The position numbers were made by a program, and so were the translations under genes. A DNA stretch of 53,569 nucleotides from Tumebacillus permanentifrigoris. GTDB taxonomy: Bacteria; Bacillota; Bacilli; Tumebacillales; Tumebacillaceae. The stretch is taken from positions 1 to 53,569 of the forward strand of contig NZ_QGGL01000010.1 of assembly GCF_003148565.1 (NCBI RefSeq), in the 5' to 3' direction. The notes below the pieces were generated by a model, which ran no database searches, was not told where the DNA came from, and saw only the letters and a program-made list of their open reading frames with translations. Positions 7,053 to 15,878 of the stretch are shown piece by piece (positions within the stretch are counted from its first letter, which is position 1; each line of letters begins with the position of its first letter).

Positions 7053-8245
7053 GCAACGTAACCCAAAAAAAGTCGACCAAAAACAAGGAAACCTCGAAAT
7101 ACAACATCACCAGCTACCAGATGACAGCGATCATTGCGAGCACGATCATCGGCGTAAGCGTGCTCACCTTGCCGCGCTCCTCCACAGAGAAAGCTCATCA
7201 GATGGGCTGGATCTCGATCCTGTTCGCGCTTTTGATCTCGCTTTTGGGGATGTTGGTGATGAACAAGTTACTCGTTCGTTTTCCTGGCAAGACGCTCGTC
7301 GACATCTTGGCGGAACTGCTGGGCAGCCGCAAGAAACCTTGGGTCGGGCGTGTGTTGTCCATGCCGTTCAGCTTGATTTATTTCGCTTATTGGGCGTGGT
7401 TGACCGGGATGGTTTTGCGCACGTTCGGGGAGGTGGTGGTGACGGCGGTGCTCGTCAACACGCCACTGGAGGTGATTGTCCTCACGATGCTGTTGTTGTG
7501 TTTCTCCCTCTCGTACTATGACGTTGAGGTGGTCTCCCGCGTCAATGAGACTTTGCTGTTGCTGATCGTCATCCCCGTCATCGCGCTCGCCGTTTCTGCC
7601 TACCAGACGGCGCATCTCGACTTCATCCTGCCGTTGTTTTCCCTGCGTCACATGTCGGGTATTTTGCATTCGACAGTCACAGCGATGACGAGTTTATTCG
7701 GTTTTGAGGTGTTGATGATGTTCAATTCGCACTTGAGCCATGACCGACACATGTTGCGAGCGCAATTGATTGGGGTCCTGTTGCCGGGGATGATTTACTT
7801 GTTGATCGTAATTGCCGGCATTATGGCGTTCGGTTACGAGGAACTGTCGCGGCAAGCTTGGCCAACGTTGGAGTTGGTCAAGACCACGCAAGTGCCGGGG
7901 CTGGTCCTCGAACGGCTAGAAGCCGTGTTCTTGGGCGTCTGGGTGGCGGCGGTGTTCACGACGGCGGGCAATTGGTTTTACTGTGCCAACTGGATCATGA
8001 ATGCCTTGATCTCCCGCAAAAAACGCACGTGGTGGAGTTCCGTGCTGTTGTTTGGGACCGTGTATTTGATTGCGATGACCCCGCGCAATGTAGAGGACTT
8101 GTTTCACTACTGGGAATGGATCGGCTACGCAGGATTCGCAACGACGTTTCTGTTGCCGTTGCTGTTTCTGATCTTCGCGATGATCCGTCGTCTCGATCAT
8201 CGCCAGCAGGAAGGCGGGGAGACGGATGCGCAGGCTGCGAGCTAA
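7049..8245 (+). CDS. gerKB: Spore germination receptor subunit B (GerKB/GerAB family)
   Basis: The 398-residue protein has about ten membrane helices and belongs to the APC-type transporter fold used by GerAB proteins, which bind the small germinant in the inner spore membrane. The N-terminal 'ITSYQMTAIIASTIIGVSVLTLPRS' is characteristic of this family. The ATG overlaps the A-subunit stop (ATGA), and the reading frame runs 20 bases into the C-subunit gene, indicating tight translational coupling of the receptor operon. Confidence 0.93.
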   Translation: MSNVTQKKSTKNKETSKYNITSYQMTAIIASTIIGVSVLTLPRSSTEKAHQMGWISILFALLISLLGMLVMNKLLVRFPGKTLVDILAELLGSRKKPWVGRVLSMPFSLIYFAYWAWLTGMVLRTFGEVVVTAVLVNTPLEVIVLTMLLLCFSLSYYDVEVVSRVNETLLLLIVIPVIALAVSAYQTAHLDFILPLFSLRHMSGILHSTVTAMTSLFGFEVLMMFNSHLSHDRHMLRAQLIGVLLPGMIYLLIVIAGIMAFGYEELSRQAWPTLELVKTTQVPGLVLERLEAVFLGVWVAAVFTTAGNWFYCANWIMNALISRKKRTWWSSVLLFGTVYLIAMTPRNVEDLFHYWEWIGYAGFATTFLLPLLFLIFAMIRRLDHRQQEGGETDAQAAS

Positions 8246-9407
8246 ACGCTTTTCGTCCGGCTTGCTGGTCGTGCTCCTGTTTAGCACCCTGTTGACCGGC
8301 TGTTGGGACAGCCATGAACTGGAGGAACGCACTTCGGTGGTCGCCCTTGCGGTCGACAAAGTCAAAAGCGAGAACTCGGCGCAGCAGTTGATCAAAGTGA
8401 CGGTACAGATTCCGATCCCGATCAAGATCGCAGGATCTGGAGGAGGAGCGGGGGAGGGCGGACGCACGGCTGTCCGGGTGATGTCGTCAACGGGTCTCTC
8501 GATGGCCGATGCGTTGCGGCGACTGCAACAGCGGCTGAACCAAGAACTTTTCTACGGGCATACCCGCGTCATTGCCGTCAGTGAGGAGGTCGCTCGCGAC
8601 AACATGGCGGGCATCATCGATGCCTTGCGCCGCACGCCACAGATGCGCCGCCTGTTGTGGTTGTTGATCACACCGGACGAAGCGGTCAACATGCTCCATA
8701 CCGACCCGAAGTTGGAACAGATTCCGATCGTCTACGTCATGGATCTGATCCAGAACGGTGCCAAGCAAGGCCGCATCCCAGACATCACACTGGGACATTG
8801 GTTCATCGAGCGCTCCTCAACTGGGGTTGAGCCTTCAGCCAATCTGATCAGGGGCAATGACGAAGAGATCAAGTGGGAAGGCTTGGCGTTGTTTCACGGA
8901 GACCAGATGATCGGGAAACTTTCGGAGAATCAGTCTTGGGTGCTGATGAACATCAAGCAGGATCAAGTCGGAGGCACGATCACAATTCCGAGCCCGATTC
9001 CAACTCCGCAGGCCGGAGCCTCGCATTGCTACATCACCGTCCGCCCGAAAAAAGTTCATACTAAAACCAAGGTCATGCCAGACGGCGACACATTTCGCAT
9101 GCAAAGCAAGGTCAAGATGGAAGTCGATGTGACAGAGACCATGTGCGATATCGACTACACAGATGAAAAGTCGTTCCGCATCATTGAGAGCGCATTGACC
9201 AAGGAAATGAACAACCGCGCCAAGGAGTTGATCGCCGATGTGCAGGGCAAGTACAAAGTCGACGTGTTCGGATTGGGCGATAAAGTACGGGGGCATTACC
9301 TCGATCGCTACGAGGCGTTGAACAGCTGGGAAGACGAGTTTCCCAAGACGAAACTCGAGATCAACTACGAGGTGCTGATCCGCCGAGTGGGAATGAAAAT
9401 GCACTAA
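8226..9407 (+). CDS. gerKC: Spore germination receptor lipoprotein C (GerKC/GerAC family)
   Basis: The 393-residue lipoprotein has a signal peptide with lipobox LLTGC (lipidated Cys at residue 26) followed by 'WDSHELEERTSVVALAVDK', the classic opening of GerAC proteins. The C-terminal Spore_GerAC domain spans roughly residues 225-390 ('KTKLEINYEVLIRRVG' at the end). It anchors on the outer face of the inner spore membrane as the third subunit. The gene starts inside the end of the B-subunit gene (20-base overlap). Confidence 0.93.
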   Translation: MRRLRAKRFSSGLLVVLLFSTLLTGCWDSHELEERTSVVALAVDKVKSENSAQQLIKVTVQIPIPIKIAGSGGGAGEGGRTAVRVMSSTGLSMADALRRLQQRLNQELFYGHTRVIAVSEEVARDNMAGIIDALRRTPQMRRLLWLLITPDEAVNMLHTDPKLEQIPIVYVMDLIQNGAKQGRIPDITLGHWFIERSSTGVEPSANLIRGNDEEIKWEGLALFHGDQMIGKLSENQSWVLMNIKQDQVGGTITIPSPIPTPQAGASHCYITVRPKKVHTKTKVMPDGDTFRMQSKVKMEVDVTETMCDIDYTDEKSFRIIESALTKEMNNRAKELIADVQGKYKVDVFGLGDKVRGHYLDRYEALNSWEDEFPKTKLEINYEVLIRRVGMKMH

Positions 9408-9445
9408 TTGCAGACTCTAGTAGTGGAAGGGAGGCGTGATGGCTC

Positions 9446-9709
9446 ATGAACCATGAAGACCAAAAGCGAAACGAACGCAAAAACTTTGACGATAAGTTTG
9501 AAGAGAACATGCACAAGGAGTATAACGATATCGAGGAGGAGTACCACGCGGCCTACCCGAACACCCCGGCACCGTGGACGATGGGCGCACTGACCGCCAT
9601 CTTTAGCCGGAACGGCAAAGGCTTCCTCCTCTGGGGGTTGGTCGGTGCCGCCGTGGCGGTAGCGCTCTGGATTGCGTATATGGCGCTCTACCCAAACGGC
9701 AACTACTAG
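9446..9709 (+). CDS. Small single-span membrane protein at end of ger operon
   Basis: The 87-residue product has a highly charged N-terminal half (Lys, Glu, Asp and Asn-rich, probably a helix) and one C-terminal membrane segment ('FLLWGLVGAAVAVALWIAYMA', about residues 60-80). GGGAGGCG lies 10 bases before the ATG. It follows the C subunit by 38 bases and precedes the operon terminator. GerA-type operons sometimes carry a small D subunit with two membrane spans; this one has only one, so that role is just a possibility. Confidence 0.7.
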   Translation: MNHEDQKRNERKNFDDKFEENMHKEYNDIEEEYHAAYPNTPAPWTMGALTAIFSRNGKGFLLWGLVGAAVAVALWIAYMALYPNGNY

Positions 9710-9718
9710 GACGGCGAA

Positions 9719-9749
9719 CCGACGAACGTGCGGTTCGTCGGCTTTTTTT
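9719..9749 (+). terminator. Rho-independent terminator of the ger operon
   Basis: A perfect 9-bp stem, CCGACGAAC (9719-9727) with GTTCGTCGG (9733-9741), loop GTGCG, followed by CTTTTTTT. Confidence 0.92.
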
Positions 9750-9788
9750 GTGGTAAAATATACGTTGCGAGAGGAGGGGATTTTGTAA

Positions 9789-10532
9789 ATGAAGCAACAT
9801 ATCTTGTTTGACTTAGATGACACCTTGATTCATTGCAACCGGTTTTTCAACGAGGCGCGCTCTGAATTTATGGCGGCGATGCAATCGTTTTTTACAGAGT
9901 ACCCGATTGAGGCCAAACTGATCGACGACACGCAACAGCACATAGACCTCTCTGGCATTGAGCAACATGGGCTCGGCAAGCATCGCTTCCCCGAATCGTT
10001 GGTCGCCACGTACCGCCTGATGTGCGACAAGTACGGCAAGACGCCGTTGCAAGCAGAGGAGCAAGAACTGGAAGCGATCGGCTACGGCGTGTACACCAAG
10101 CCAGTCGAACTGTACCCACACGCGCACGAGACGCTGGAAGTGCTGAGCAAGGAAGGGCATGAGCTCTACCTCTACACGGGTGGTGATCTGGAGATTCAGA
10201 CTTCAAAAGTCTTGCGCGCTGGGCTTGATCAGATCTTCCCGGAGCAGCGCCGCTTCGTAAGTGAGCACAAAAACCGCAGCGTACTGGCGCGGATCATGCA
10301 GGAGCGAAATCTCCAGCACGAACACACATGGATGATCGGGAACTCGGCGCGCAATGACATCCGTCCTGCGCTAGAGGAAGGCATCCACGCGATCCATCTG
10401 CCAGACAAAGGCGGTTGGTCGTTCGACCATGCCGACCTCAACGTGCCGGTGATCAGACGGTTTATCACCCTGGACACGATCCAGAGTGTGCCGGAGATCA
10501 TTCGCAAGCACGTCGCGGATGTGACGGAGTGA
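9789..10532 (+). CDS. HAD-family hydrolase
   Basis: The 247-residue haloacid dehalogenase-superfamily phosphatase has motif I 'FDLDDTLIHC' at residues 7-16 (nucleophile Asp 8), motif II Thr in 'YLYTGGD', a Lys region near 'SEHKNRS', and motif III 'WMIGNSARNDIRPALEEG' with the metal-binding acid in 'ND'. A helical cap sits between motifs I and II. It is a cytoplasmic Mg-dependent phosphatase of unknown substrate. AGGAGGGG lies upstream of the ATG. The stop shares a base with the start of the next gene. Confidence 0.9.
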   Translation: MKQHILFDLDDTLIHCNRFFNEARSEFMAAMQSFFTEYPIEAKLIDDTQQHIDLSGIEQHGLGKHRFPESLVATYRLMCDKYGKTPLQAEEQELEAIGYGVYTKPVELYPHAHETLEVLSKEGHELYLYTGGDLEIQTSKVLRAGLDQIFPEQRRFVSEHKNRSVLARIMQERNLQHEHTWMIGNSARNDIRPALEEGIHAIHLPDKGGWSFDHADLNVPVIRRFITLDTIQSVPEIIRKHVADVTE

Positions 10533-10981
10533 TGTACTCCATCTGGATTGACGGAGATGGGTGCCCGCGTGGAGCGGTGCAGTTCACGATCGCCGAGGGG
10601 GAGCGACGGGGGCTAGACGTCTGGCTGGTCACCAACGTCCATCACGAACAGGTGGCCAAAAACCGCCTGGTCGTGGACGGCCACGCCCAAGCGGTTGATT
10701 TGGCAATCCTCAACCGCTTGCAGGCGGGGGACGTGGTGATTACGCAGGACATCGGGTTGGCGGCGATGGTGCTGGGGCGCAGTGGTTTTGCGCTCAATCC
10801 CAACGGTACGGAGTATGACAGCGCCGGGATGCCGCTGCTCTTGGAGATGCGCGAGGCCGCTGCCAAACACCGGCGCGGCGGTGGGCGGACGCGCGGTCCG
10901 AAAAAACGTACAAATGAAGACCAAGAGAAATTTCAATTTCATTTAGTCGGGTTGTTGAACAGAATTGGCGACTCTTGTTAA
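10532..10981 (+). CDS. yqxD: YaiI/YqxD family protein (DUF188, UPF0178)
   Basis: The 149-residue cytoplasmic protein has the UPF0178 family signatures: 'IWIDGDGCPRGAV' at the N-terminus and 'GDVVITQDIGLAAMVL' near residue 66, a PIN-like fold with conserved Asp residues. Family members may be nucleases, but the function is not established. The ATG at 10532 overlaps the HAD stop codon by one base, so the genes are coupled; longer starts lie inside the HAD gene in another frame. A basic 'HRRGGGRTRGPKKRT' segment precedes the C-terminal helix. Confidence 0.88.
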   Translation: MYSIWIDGDGCPRGAVQFTIAEGERRGLDVWLVTNVHHEQVAKNRLVVDGHAQAVDLAILNRLQAGDVVITQDIGLAAMVLGRSGFALNPNGTEYDSAGMPLLLEMREAAAKHRRGGGRTRGPKKRTNEDQEKFQFHLVGLLNRIGDSC

Positions 10982-11010
10982 AGTATGCGGCCTATACGCA
11001 TGCTTTTTTT
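10982..11010 (+). terminator. Rho-independent terminator
   Basis: AGTATGCG (10982-10989) pairs with CGCATGCT (10997-11004) with one G-U pair, followed by a T run to 11010. Confidence 0.85.
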
Positions 11011-11056
11011 ATGCTATCGACTGAAACAACCTCTTTAAATAGAATGGCTTTAATTA

Positions 11057-11085
11057 TTGCGTGAATATATACTTTGTTCTATCAT
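11057..11085 (+). promoter_or_regulatory. Candidate sigma-A promoter for the GGDEF/HD-GYP gene
   Basis: TTGCGT at 11057-11062 and TATCAT at 11080-11085 with an ideal 17-base spacer, 67 bases before the start codon and after the preceding terminator. Confidence 0.55.
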
Positions 11086-11151
11086 AAAGGTACAACATTA
11101 AAAAATACACACCCAGCAGAAGGAAGCCTTTTATAAAGGAGGTGATATTCA

Positions 11152-13491
11152 TTGAAGACGTCGCTTCGACTCTATGTCTACACGATCAATATCATCGGAC
11201 TGGCATTGGTTGCCTACTCCCTGCAACAATTTCCAAAAGGTTTTTTTCTAGACGCTGTCATTTTTATCGTGTTGGCGGGCGTTGTGCAATTGATGCCTGT
11301 GGCACTGGCTAAGCAATCGTGGGTTTCCGTTTCGTTCTCCATCGCGTATGCGTCTGTGCTGTTGCTCGGTTCGGAAATCGGGGTGCTGACTTCGGTGGCG
11401 ATCGGGTTGGTCGGTTCAACGTACCCGAAACGATTGAAGCCGCATAAAGTGATCTTTAACATCGCGTGTCTGGCGATCCCGGCGTACATCTCGGGGGAGA
11501 TCTTGCACCTCACCTTAGAATCCGGCATGTTCTGGCTGTACGAGTTCTTGTTGGTGCCGCTCTTGTTTTACTCGTTGAATTCGTCGCTGATCACGTTCGC
11601 GATCGCACTGACGACCAACGAGTCGCCGGGGCGAATCTGGAATGAGAACTACCGCTGGCCGATGCTCAACTACCTGCTGCTCGCATGGATTGGCATCGGG
11701 TTGTACCGTGCATATGAAGTGCTAAACGTTCTGGGCTTGATGATTTTCGTGCTCCCGTTGATCATGGCGCGCTACAGTTTCAAACTGTACATCGACCAGA
11801 CCAACAAGGTACAGCAGCATATGGAATCCCTGCAGACGGCGAACGGCATGTTGAACCGCAAAGTCAACGAAGTCGCAGCCCTGCAGAAACATGCGTTGCT
11901 GATGGGCACATCGCTCAACCTCGAATCGACGCTGCAGACTGTGTTTGCCCGCGTCTCAGACGAAGTGCCTTATCAAGCGCTCTACATCGTCTGGAGAAGT
12001 GCAGACGGTGAGCATTTCGAGCAGTATAAAGTCAACGAGTTGTTTGACGTTGAATTGGACAAGTCTGCTGAAGTCGATTCTAGCATCGCCCACGTGTTTG
12101 AATCGGGCAAGCGCCTCGTGCTCACAGCCCGTGAACAGACCCATGTCAAACTGTTGTGCCCCATGATAGCGCAGGGCAATGTGCAAGGCGTGATGGCGCT
12201 GTTGTGCCCCCGCGACTTGCTTGAGGAAATCGATTCCTCGCTCGACGTTTACGTATCACATGGCGCGGCGGCACTCTCGAACGCGTTTTTGTACCACCGT
12301 TTGGAGAAGGTCGCCAACACCGACAATTTGACCAAATTGTACAACCGTCACTTTTTCGCGCGAAAGTTATCCGAGATGCGTCAGGCTCCGCACGTTCCGA
12401 ACACCGTGATTATCATGGACTTCGATAATTTCAAGGACATCAACAACCGCTATGGGCACCATGTAGGGGACTTGGCCTTGCATTACGTTGCCTCGTTAAT
12501 CCGGGTGGAAGCACGTGTTCAGGACATACCAGTGCGGTATGGCGGGGATGAATTCGCGTTGCTGATGCCAAACGCCACGGAGGAAGTGGGACTGATCGTC
12601 GCTGCACGGTTGCTCGAACAGATTCGCATGCCTGTTGAATTGGACGGACATCTGCTGTCCATCTCGCTCAGTTTCGGGATCGCCACCTGTTTTGATGTCA
12701 ACTGTGAAATTCGGGAGACGGTCAAACAAGCGGACAAGGCTGCGTATTTCTCCAAAGCCAGCGGCAAAGGCTGTATCACGCTCTACTCGCAAATTCAATC
12801 AGAAAACCAACCAGTCTATACAGGCACCTCAAGTTCGATCGTGCCAAGAGCAGAAGAAGTCGAATCAAGGCGCTCGATCACCAAGGGATTGCTGCATGCA
12901 CTGAAAGCGCGCGACGTCGTGACCTACAACCATTCGATTCAAGTCGCCACCTACTGCGTCTGGTTGGCTCAACATCTTGGCCTGCCGCCGGAAGAGATCG
13001 AACGAGTCCGTTTCGGTGCCTTGCTGCACGACATCGGCAAGCTCGGCATTCAGGACCAAGTGTTGAAAAAAGCAGCGCTCTTGAATCGGGCGGAGCACAT
13101 CAACATGCGGACACACCCGGTCGTCGGGCACGATATATTACGACATTTCGGAACCGTCTACGATTCCATACTGCCGATTCTCTTGTCACATCACGAACGG
13201 ATGGACGGGCAAGGGTATCCGCACGGAATAGAGGCGTCCAAGCTAGATCAGGCGGTGCGCATCGTCACCATCGCCGACGCTTTCGATTCCATGACGCGAG
13301 ACAGTTGCTACCGAGACAAATTACCGATGCACTGGGCTGTCGAGGAACTACGTCGCTGCAAAGGGACGCAATTCGACCCCGAATTGGTGGATCATTTTCT
13401 CGAAGTAGTACAAAAGCATTTTCCTGATCGCTGGATGGATCAAGGGGAAATTTCCGATCCAGCACTGGTAAGGGAGGCCTCGCTCCAATGA
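11152..13491 (+). CDS. Membrane GGDEF/HD-GYP bifunctional cyclic-di-GMP enzyme
   Basis: The 779-residue protein has about seven N-terminal membrane helices (residues 8-215), a coiled linker, a GAF-like domain (about 240-385), a diguanylate cyclase domain with intact GGDEF at 464-468, and a C-terminal HD-GYP phosphodiesterase domain with HD at 626-627 and GYP at 688-690. An RVQD at 455-458, exactly five residues before GGDEF, is a canonical product-inhibition I-site. Both making and breaking of cyclic-di-GMP are therefore predicted; the balance is unknown. The start is TTG, preceded by a near-perfect AAAGGAGGTGAT. The stop overlaps the start of a 17-codon ORF. Confidence 0.95.
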   Translation: MKTSLRLYVYTINIIGLALVAYSLQQFPKGFFLDAVIFIVLAGVVQLMPVALAKQSWVSVSFSIAYASVLLLGSEIGVLTSVAIGLVGSTYPKRLKPHKVIFNIACLAIPAYISGEILHLTLESGMFWLYEFLLVPLLFYSLNSSLITFAIALTTNESPGRIWNENYRWPMLNYLLLAWIGIGLYRAYEVLNVLGLMIFVLPLIMARYSFKLYIDQTNKVQQHMESLQTANGMLNRKVNEVAALQKHALLMGTSLNLESTLQTVFARVSDEVPYQALYIVWRSADGEHFEQYKVNELFDVELDKSAEVDSSIAHVFESGKRLVLTAREQTHVKLLCPMIAQGNVQGVMALLCPRDLLEEIDSSLDVYVSHGAAALSNAFLYHRLEKVANTDNLTKLYNRHFFARKLSEMRQAPHVPNTVIIMDFDNFKDINNRYGHHVGDLALHYVASLIRVEARVQDIPVRYGGDEFALLMPNATEEVGLIVAARLLEQIRMPVELDGHLLSISLSFGIATCFDVNCEIRETVKQADKAAYFSKASGKGCITLYSQIQSENQPVYTGTSSSIVPRAEEVESRRSITKGLLHALKARDVVTYNHSIQVATYCVWLAQHLGLPPEEIERVRFGALLHDIGKLGIQDQVLKKAALLNRAEHINMRTHPVVGHDILRHFGTVYDSILPILLSHHERMDGQGYPHGIEASKLDQAVRIVTIADAFDSMTRDSCYRDKLPMHWAVEELRRCKGTQFDPELVDHFLEVVQKHFPDRWMDQGEISDPALVREASLQ

Positions 13492-13541
13492 TACGGAAGT
13501 GGATCGATGACTTAATGAAACGCATTCTGCGCTCGCTGTAG
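13488..13541 (+). CDS. Tiny 17-residue amphipathic peptide ORF coupled to cyclic-di-GMP gene
   Basis: An ATG at 13488 overlaps the preceding stop (ATGA) and lies nine bases after AAGGGAGG, better than many real sites. It encodes 17 residues (starts MIRKWIDD, ends RILRSL), basic and amphipathic if helical. Short ORFs can be chance, but the coupling and ribosome site argue for translation. No family. Confidence 0.4.
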   Translation: MIRKWIDDLMKRILRSL

Positions 13542-13614
13542 GGGTACAGCTGACAGAGTGAACATGGGGCTGGGTAACACAGGGGTATCAACCTATTAAA
13601 AGGGGATATGAGAA

Positions 13615-13752
13615 ATGAAAAAAGTGGTACTGGCTGGCGTATTGGTAGCTTTTGGTCTGTTCATAACGGTTGCAGGCTTCGGAACGTCGCAACATCTGGC
13701 TGATGGTTGTACACCTCCAGCTTTTCCGAATGTCTTCATCTGGGGTGACTGA
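13615..13752 (+). CDS. Small exported peptide, possible signalling peptide precursor
   Basis: The 45-residue product starts with a textbook signal peptide (MKK then about 20 hydrophobic residues, 'AGVLVAFGLF') and ends in a short mature part with one Cys and the tail 'PPAFPNVFIWGD'. AAGGGGAT precedes the ATG by 8 bases. Size and layout resemble Phr/NprX-type pro-peptides of Bacilli that are exported, cut and re-imported, but no Rap/NprR-type receptor gene lies in the window. It follows the cyclic-di-GMP gene and the 17-codon ORF and precedes a strong bidirectional terminator. Too short for most annotation pipelines. Confidence 0.6.
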   Translation: MKKVVLAGVLVAFGLFITVAGFGTSQHLADGCTPPAFPNVFIWGD

Positions 13753-13789
13753 TTGAATTGAAGCTACCAATCACTACTACACAAACATA

Positions 13790-13833
13790 AAGGAGAGAAT
13801 CTTCCTGTGACGGAATGATTCTCTCCTTTTTTA
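13790..13833. terminator. Bidirectional terminator between convergent genes
   Basis: AAGGAGAGAATC (13790-13801) pairs with GATTCTCTCCTT (13817-13828), with A and T runs on the outer flanks, serving both the plus-strand peptide gene and the minus-strand ABC-F gene. Confidence 0.92.
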
Positions 13834-13850
13834 TGCCCAGCGGGTGGGGC

Positions 13851-15767
13851 TTAGTTTTTGGTGCGGGCAATCTCTTCGGCGAGTTCGTTCAGTTCGGCCC
13901 AGCGCTCGACGGCTGTTTCCAGTTCGGCGGTCAGGCGGTTTTCCTCATCGGTGAGCTGTTGTAGGTGTGTATAGTCACTGCCGCCCTTGGCGAGTTCGGC
14001 TTGTACTGCGGCGAGTTTCGTCTCCAGACTCGCGATGCGCTCGTCGATCGACTCGTACTCTTTTTGTTCAGCGAACGTCATCTTGCGGGCGCGCGGTTTC
14101 TCTGAGCGTTGGGCTTGCGTTTTCTCGCGTTCCTCTGGGGAGGGACTTGTAGGCGAGGCAGACGCGAGCCTTTTTTCCCGTTCCGCCTGGTAGGACGAGT
14201 ACATGCCAAGGTACTCGAAGATCCCGGCAGACCCTTCGAAGGCGACCAGACGGTCGACCGCACGGTCGAGAAAGTAGCGATCATGTGAGACGGTGATGAC
14301 GGTTCCGTCGAAATGGTCGAGATAGTCTTCGAGGATGGTCAACGTCTGAATGTCGAGGTCGTTGGTCGGTTCGTCCAGCAACAGAACGTTCGGTTCGCTC
14401 ATCAAGATCCGCAACAGATAGAGGCGGCGGCGCTCTCCGCCCGAGAGTTTGGCGATCGGCGTCCATTGTTGATGGGGCGGAAACAGGAAGCGTTCCAGCA
14501 TCTGACCGGCGGAGATCGTCTCGCCGTCGGTGGTTTTGATGTAGGAGGCGACTTCGCGGATGTACTCGATGACGCGCATCTCTTCATTCATGTCGAGGCT
14601 TTCCTGTGTATAGTAGGCGAGCTTGACGGTCGAGCCCGTGTCGACGGTGCCGCTGTCCGGTTGGAGACGACCTGCGATCAGGTTGAGCAGCGTCGATTTC
14701 CCGCTGCCGTTGGGTCCGACGATGCCGATGCGTTCGCCCGGCCCGACGAGCAGTGAGAGGTTGCGGATCGGCGTGCGCTCACCAAATGACTTGGTGACGT
14801 CGGTGAGTTCGAGCACTTTTTTGCCGAGGCGTTGTGAGCCGATGGCGATGTCGAGTTGTGCGGAGGCTTTTTCCACTTTTTGATCGCGGAGGGTGGTTGC
14901 GAAATCGACGCGGGCTTTCTGCTTGGTGGTGCGGGCCTTGGCTCCACGGTGCAACCATTCCAATTCGCGACGCAACAGGTTCTGACGCTTGTCTTCACTG
15001 GCTGCGGTCGACTCTTCGCGCGCCGCTTTGCCTTCAAGGAACGTTGCGTAGTTTCCGTTGTAGGAGTAGAGCTTGCCTTTGTCCAGTTCGATGATGCGGT
15101 TGGTGACGCGGTCGAGGAAGTATCGATCGTGCGTGATCATCAGCAGGGCCGCTTTGCTTTTCGCCAGATAGCCTTCGAGCCAGTCGACCGTCTCATTGTC
15201 GATGTGGTTGGTCGGCTCGTCGAGAATCAACAGATCGGCCGGGCGGATCAAGGCGCGCGCCATCGCGACACGCTTGCGTTGTCCGCCGGAGAGCGTGCCG
15301 ACGACCGCATCGTAGTTGGTGATGCCGAGGCGGTTGAGGATGTTTTTGGCGTTGGCTTCCATCTCCCAAGCGTTGTTCTGGTCGATCTCTTGGGAGAGGC
15401 GCAACAGACGCGCCTGCATCTGCTCGTCATCTGGGTGCGCGTGCAGATGTGTCAAGGTCTGCTCGTACTCGTAGAGCAGGCGCAACACAGGGGAGTCGCC
15501 TTGGAAGACCGATTGCAGGACGGTGAGGTGCTCATCAAACTGCGGGTTCTGCGGTAGGAATTCGACGCGGATGTTGCTGGTGTGTACAATTTGCCCCGAA
15601 TCGGCATGTTCCGTGCCTGCGATCGTGCGCAGGAGCGTCGATTTGCCAGTGCCATTGACACCGATCAAACCGATCCGTTCTCCGGTTTCGATGCCAAACG
15701 TGAGGTCTTGAAACAGCGTTTTCTCGCCGTGGGTTTTGCTGAGGTTGAGGATGGAGATTAGGTTCAT
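13851..15767 (-). CDS. ABC-F family ATPase (Uup/YfmR-like)
   Basis: The 638-residue cytoplasmic protein has two ABC ATPase domains and no membrane part. Walker A motifs are GVNGTGKST (residues 36-44) and GPNGSGKST (near 350). Signatures are LSGGQRKRV and LSGGERRRL, each followed by a '[10 protein letters not shown]' or 'LLLDEPTND' Walker B. The inter-domain linker is basic ('[16 protein letters not shown]'), as needed to reach the ribosomal E site. A C-terminal coiled-coil extension (about 565-638) is typical of the Uup/YfmR subgroup, which resolves stalled ribosomes. The exact subgroup assignment is by eye. It is convergent with the cyclic-di-GMP gene. Confidence 0.92.
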   Translation of the reverse strand: MNLISILNLSKTHGEKTLFQDLTFGIETGERIGLIGVNGTGKSTLLRTIAGTEHADSGQIVHTSNIRVEFLPQNPQFDEHLTVLQSVFQGDSPVLRLLYEYEQTLTHLHAHPDDEQMQARLLRLSQEIDQNNAWEMEANAKNILNRLGITNYDAVVGTLSGGQRKRVAMARALIRPADLLILDEPTNHIDNETVDWLEGYLAKSKAALLMITHDRYFLDRVTNRIIELDKGKLYSYNGNYATFLEGKAAREESTAASEDKRQNLLRRELEWLHRGAKARTTKQKARVDFATTLRDQKVEKASAQLDIAIGSQRLGKKVLELTDVTKSFGERTPIRNLSLLVGPGERIGIVGPNGSGKSTLLNLIAGRLQPDSGTVDTGSTVKLAYYTQESLDMNEEMRVIEYIREVASYIKTTDGETISAGQMLERFLFPPHQQWTPIAKLSGGERRRLYLLRILMSEPNVLLLDEPTNDLDIQTLTILEDYLDHFDGTVITVSHDRYFLDRAVDRLVAFEGSAGIFEYLGMYSSYQAEREKRLASASPTSPSPEEREKTQAQRSEKPRARKMTFAEQKEYESIDERIASLETKLAAVQAELAKGGSDYTHLQQLTDEENRLTAELETAVERWAELNELAEEIARTKN

Positions 15768-15878
15768 TGAAATCTACCTTCTTTTCGTGTCGTTTGCTAC
15801 TCTCCAGTGTAGCACATCGCTGCACCGACGAGTGGGGAGATGCATACTTTTTTACGTAGGCAAAGGGAGGGACGGCAT

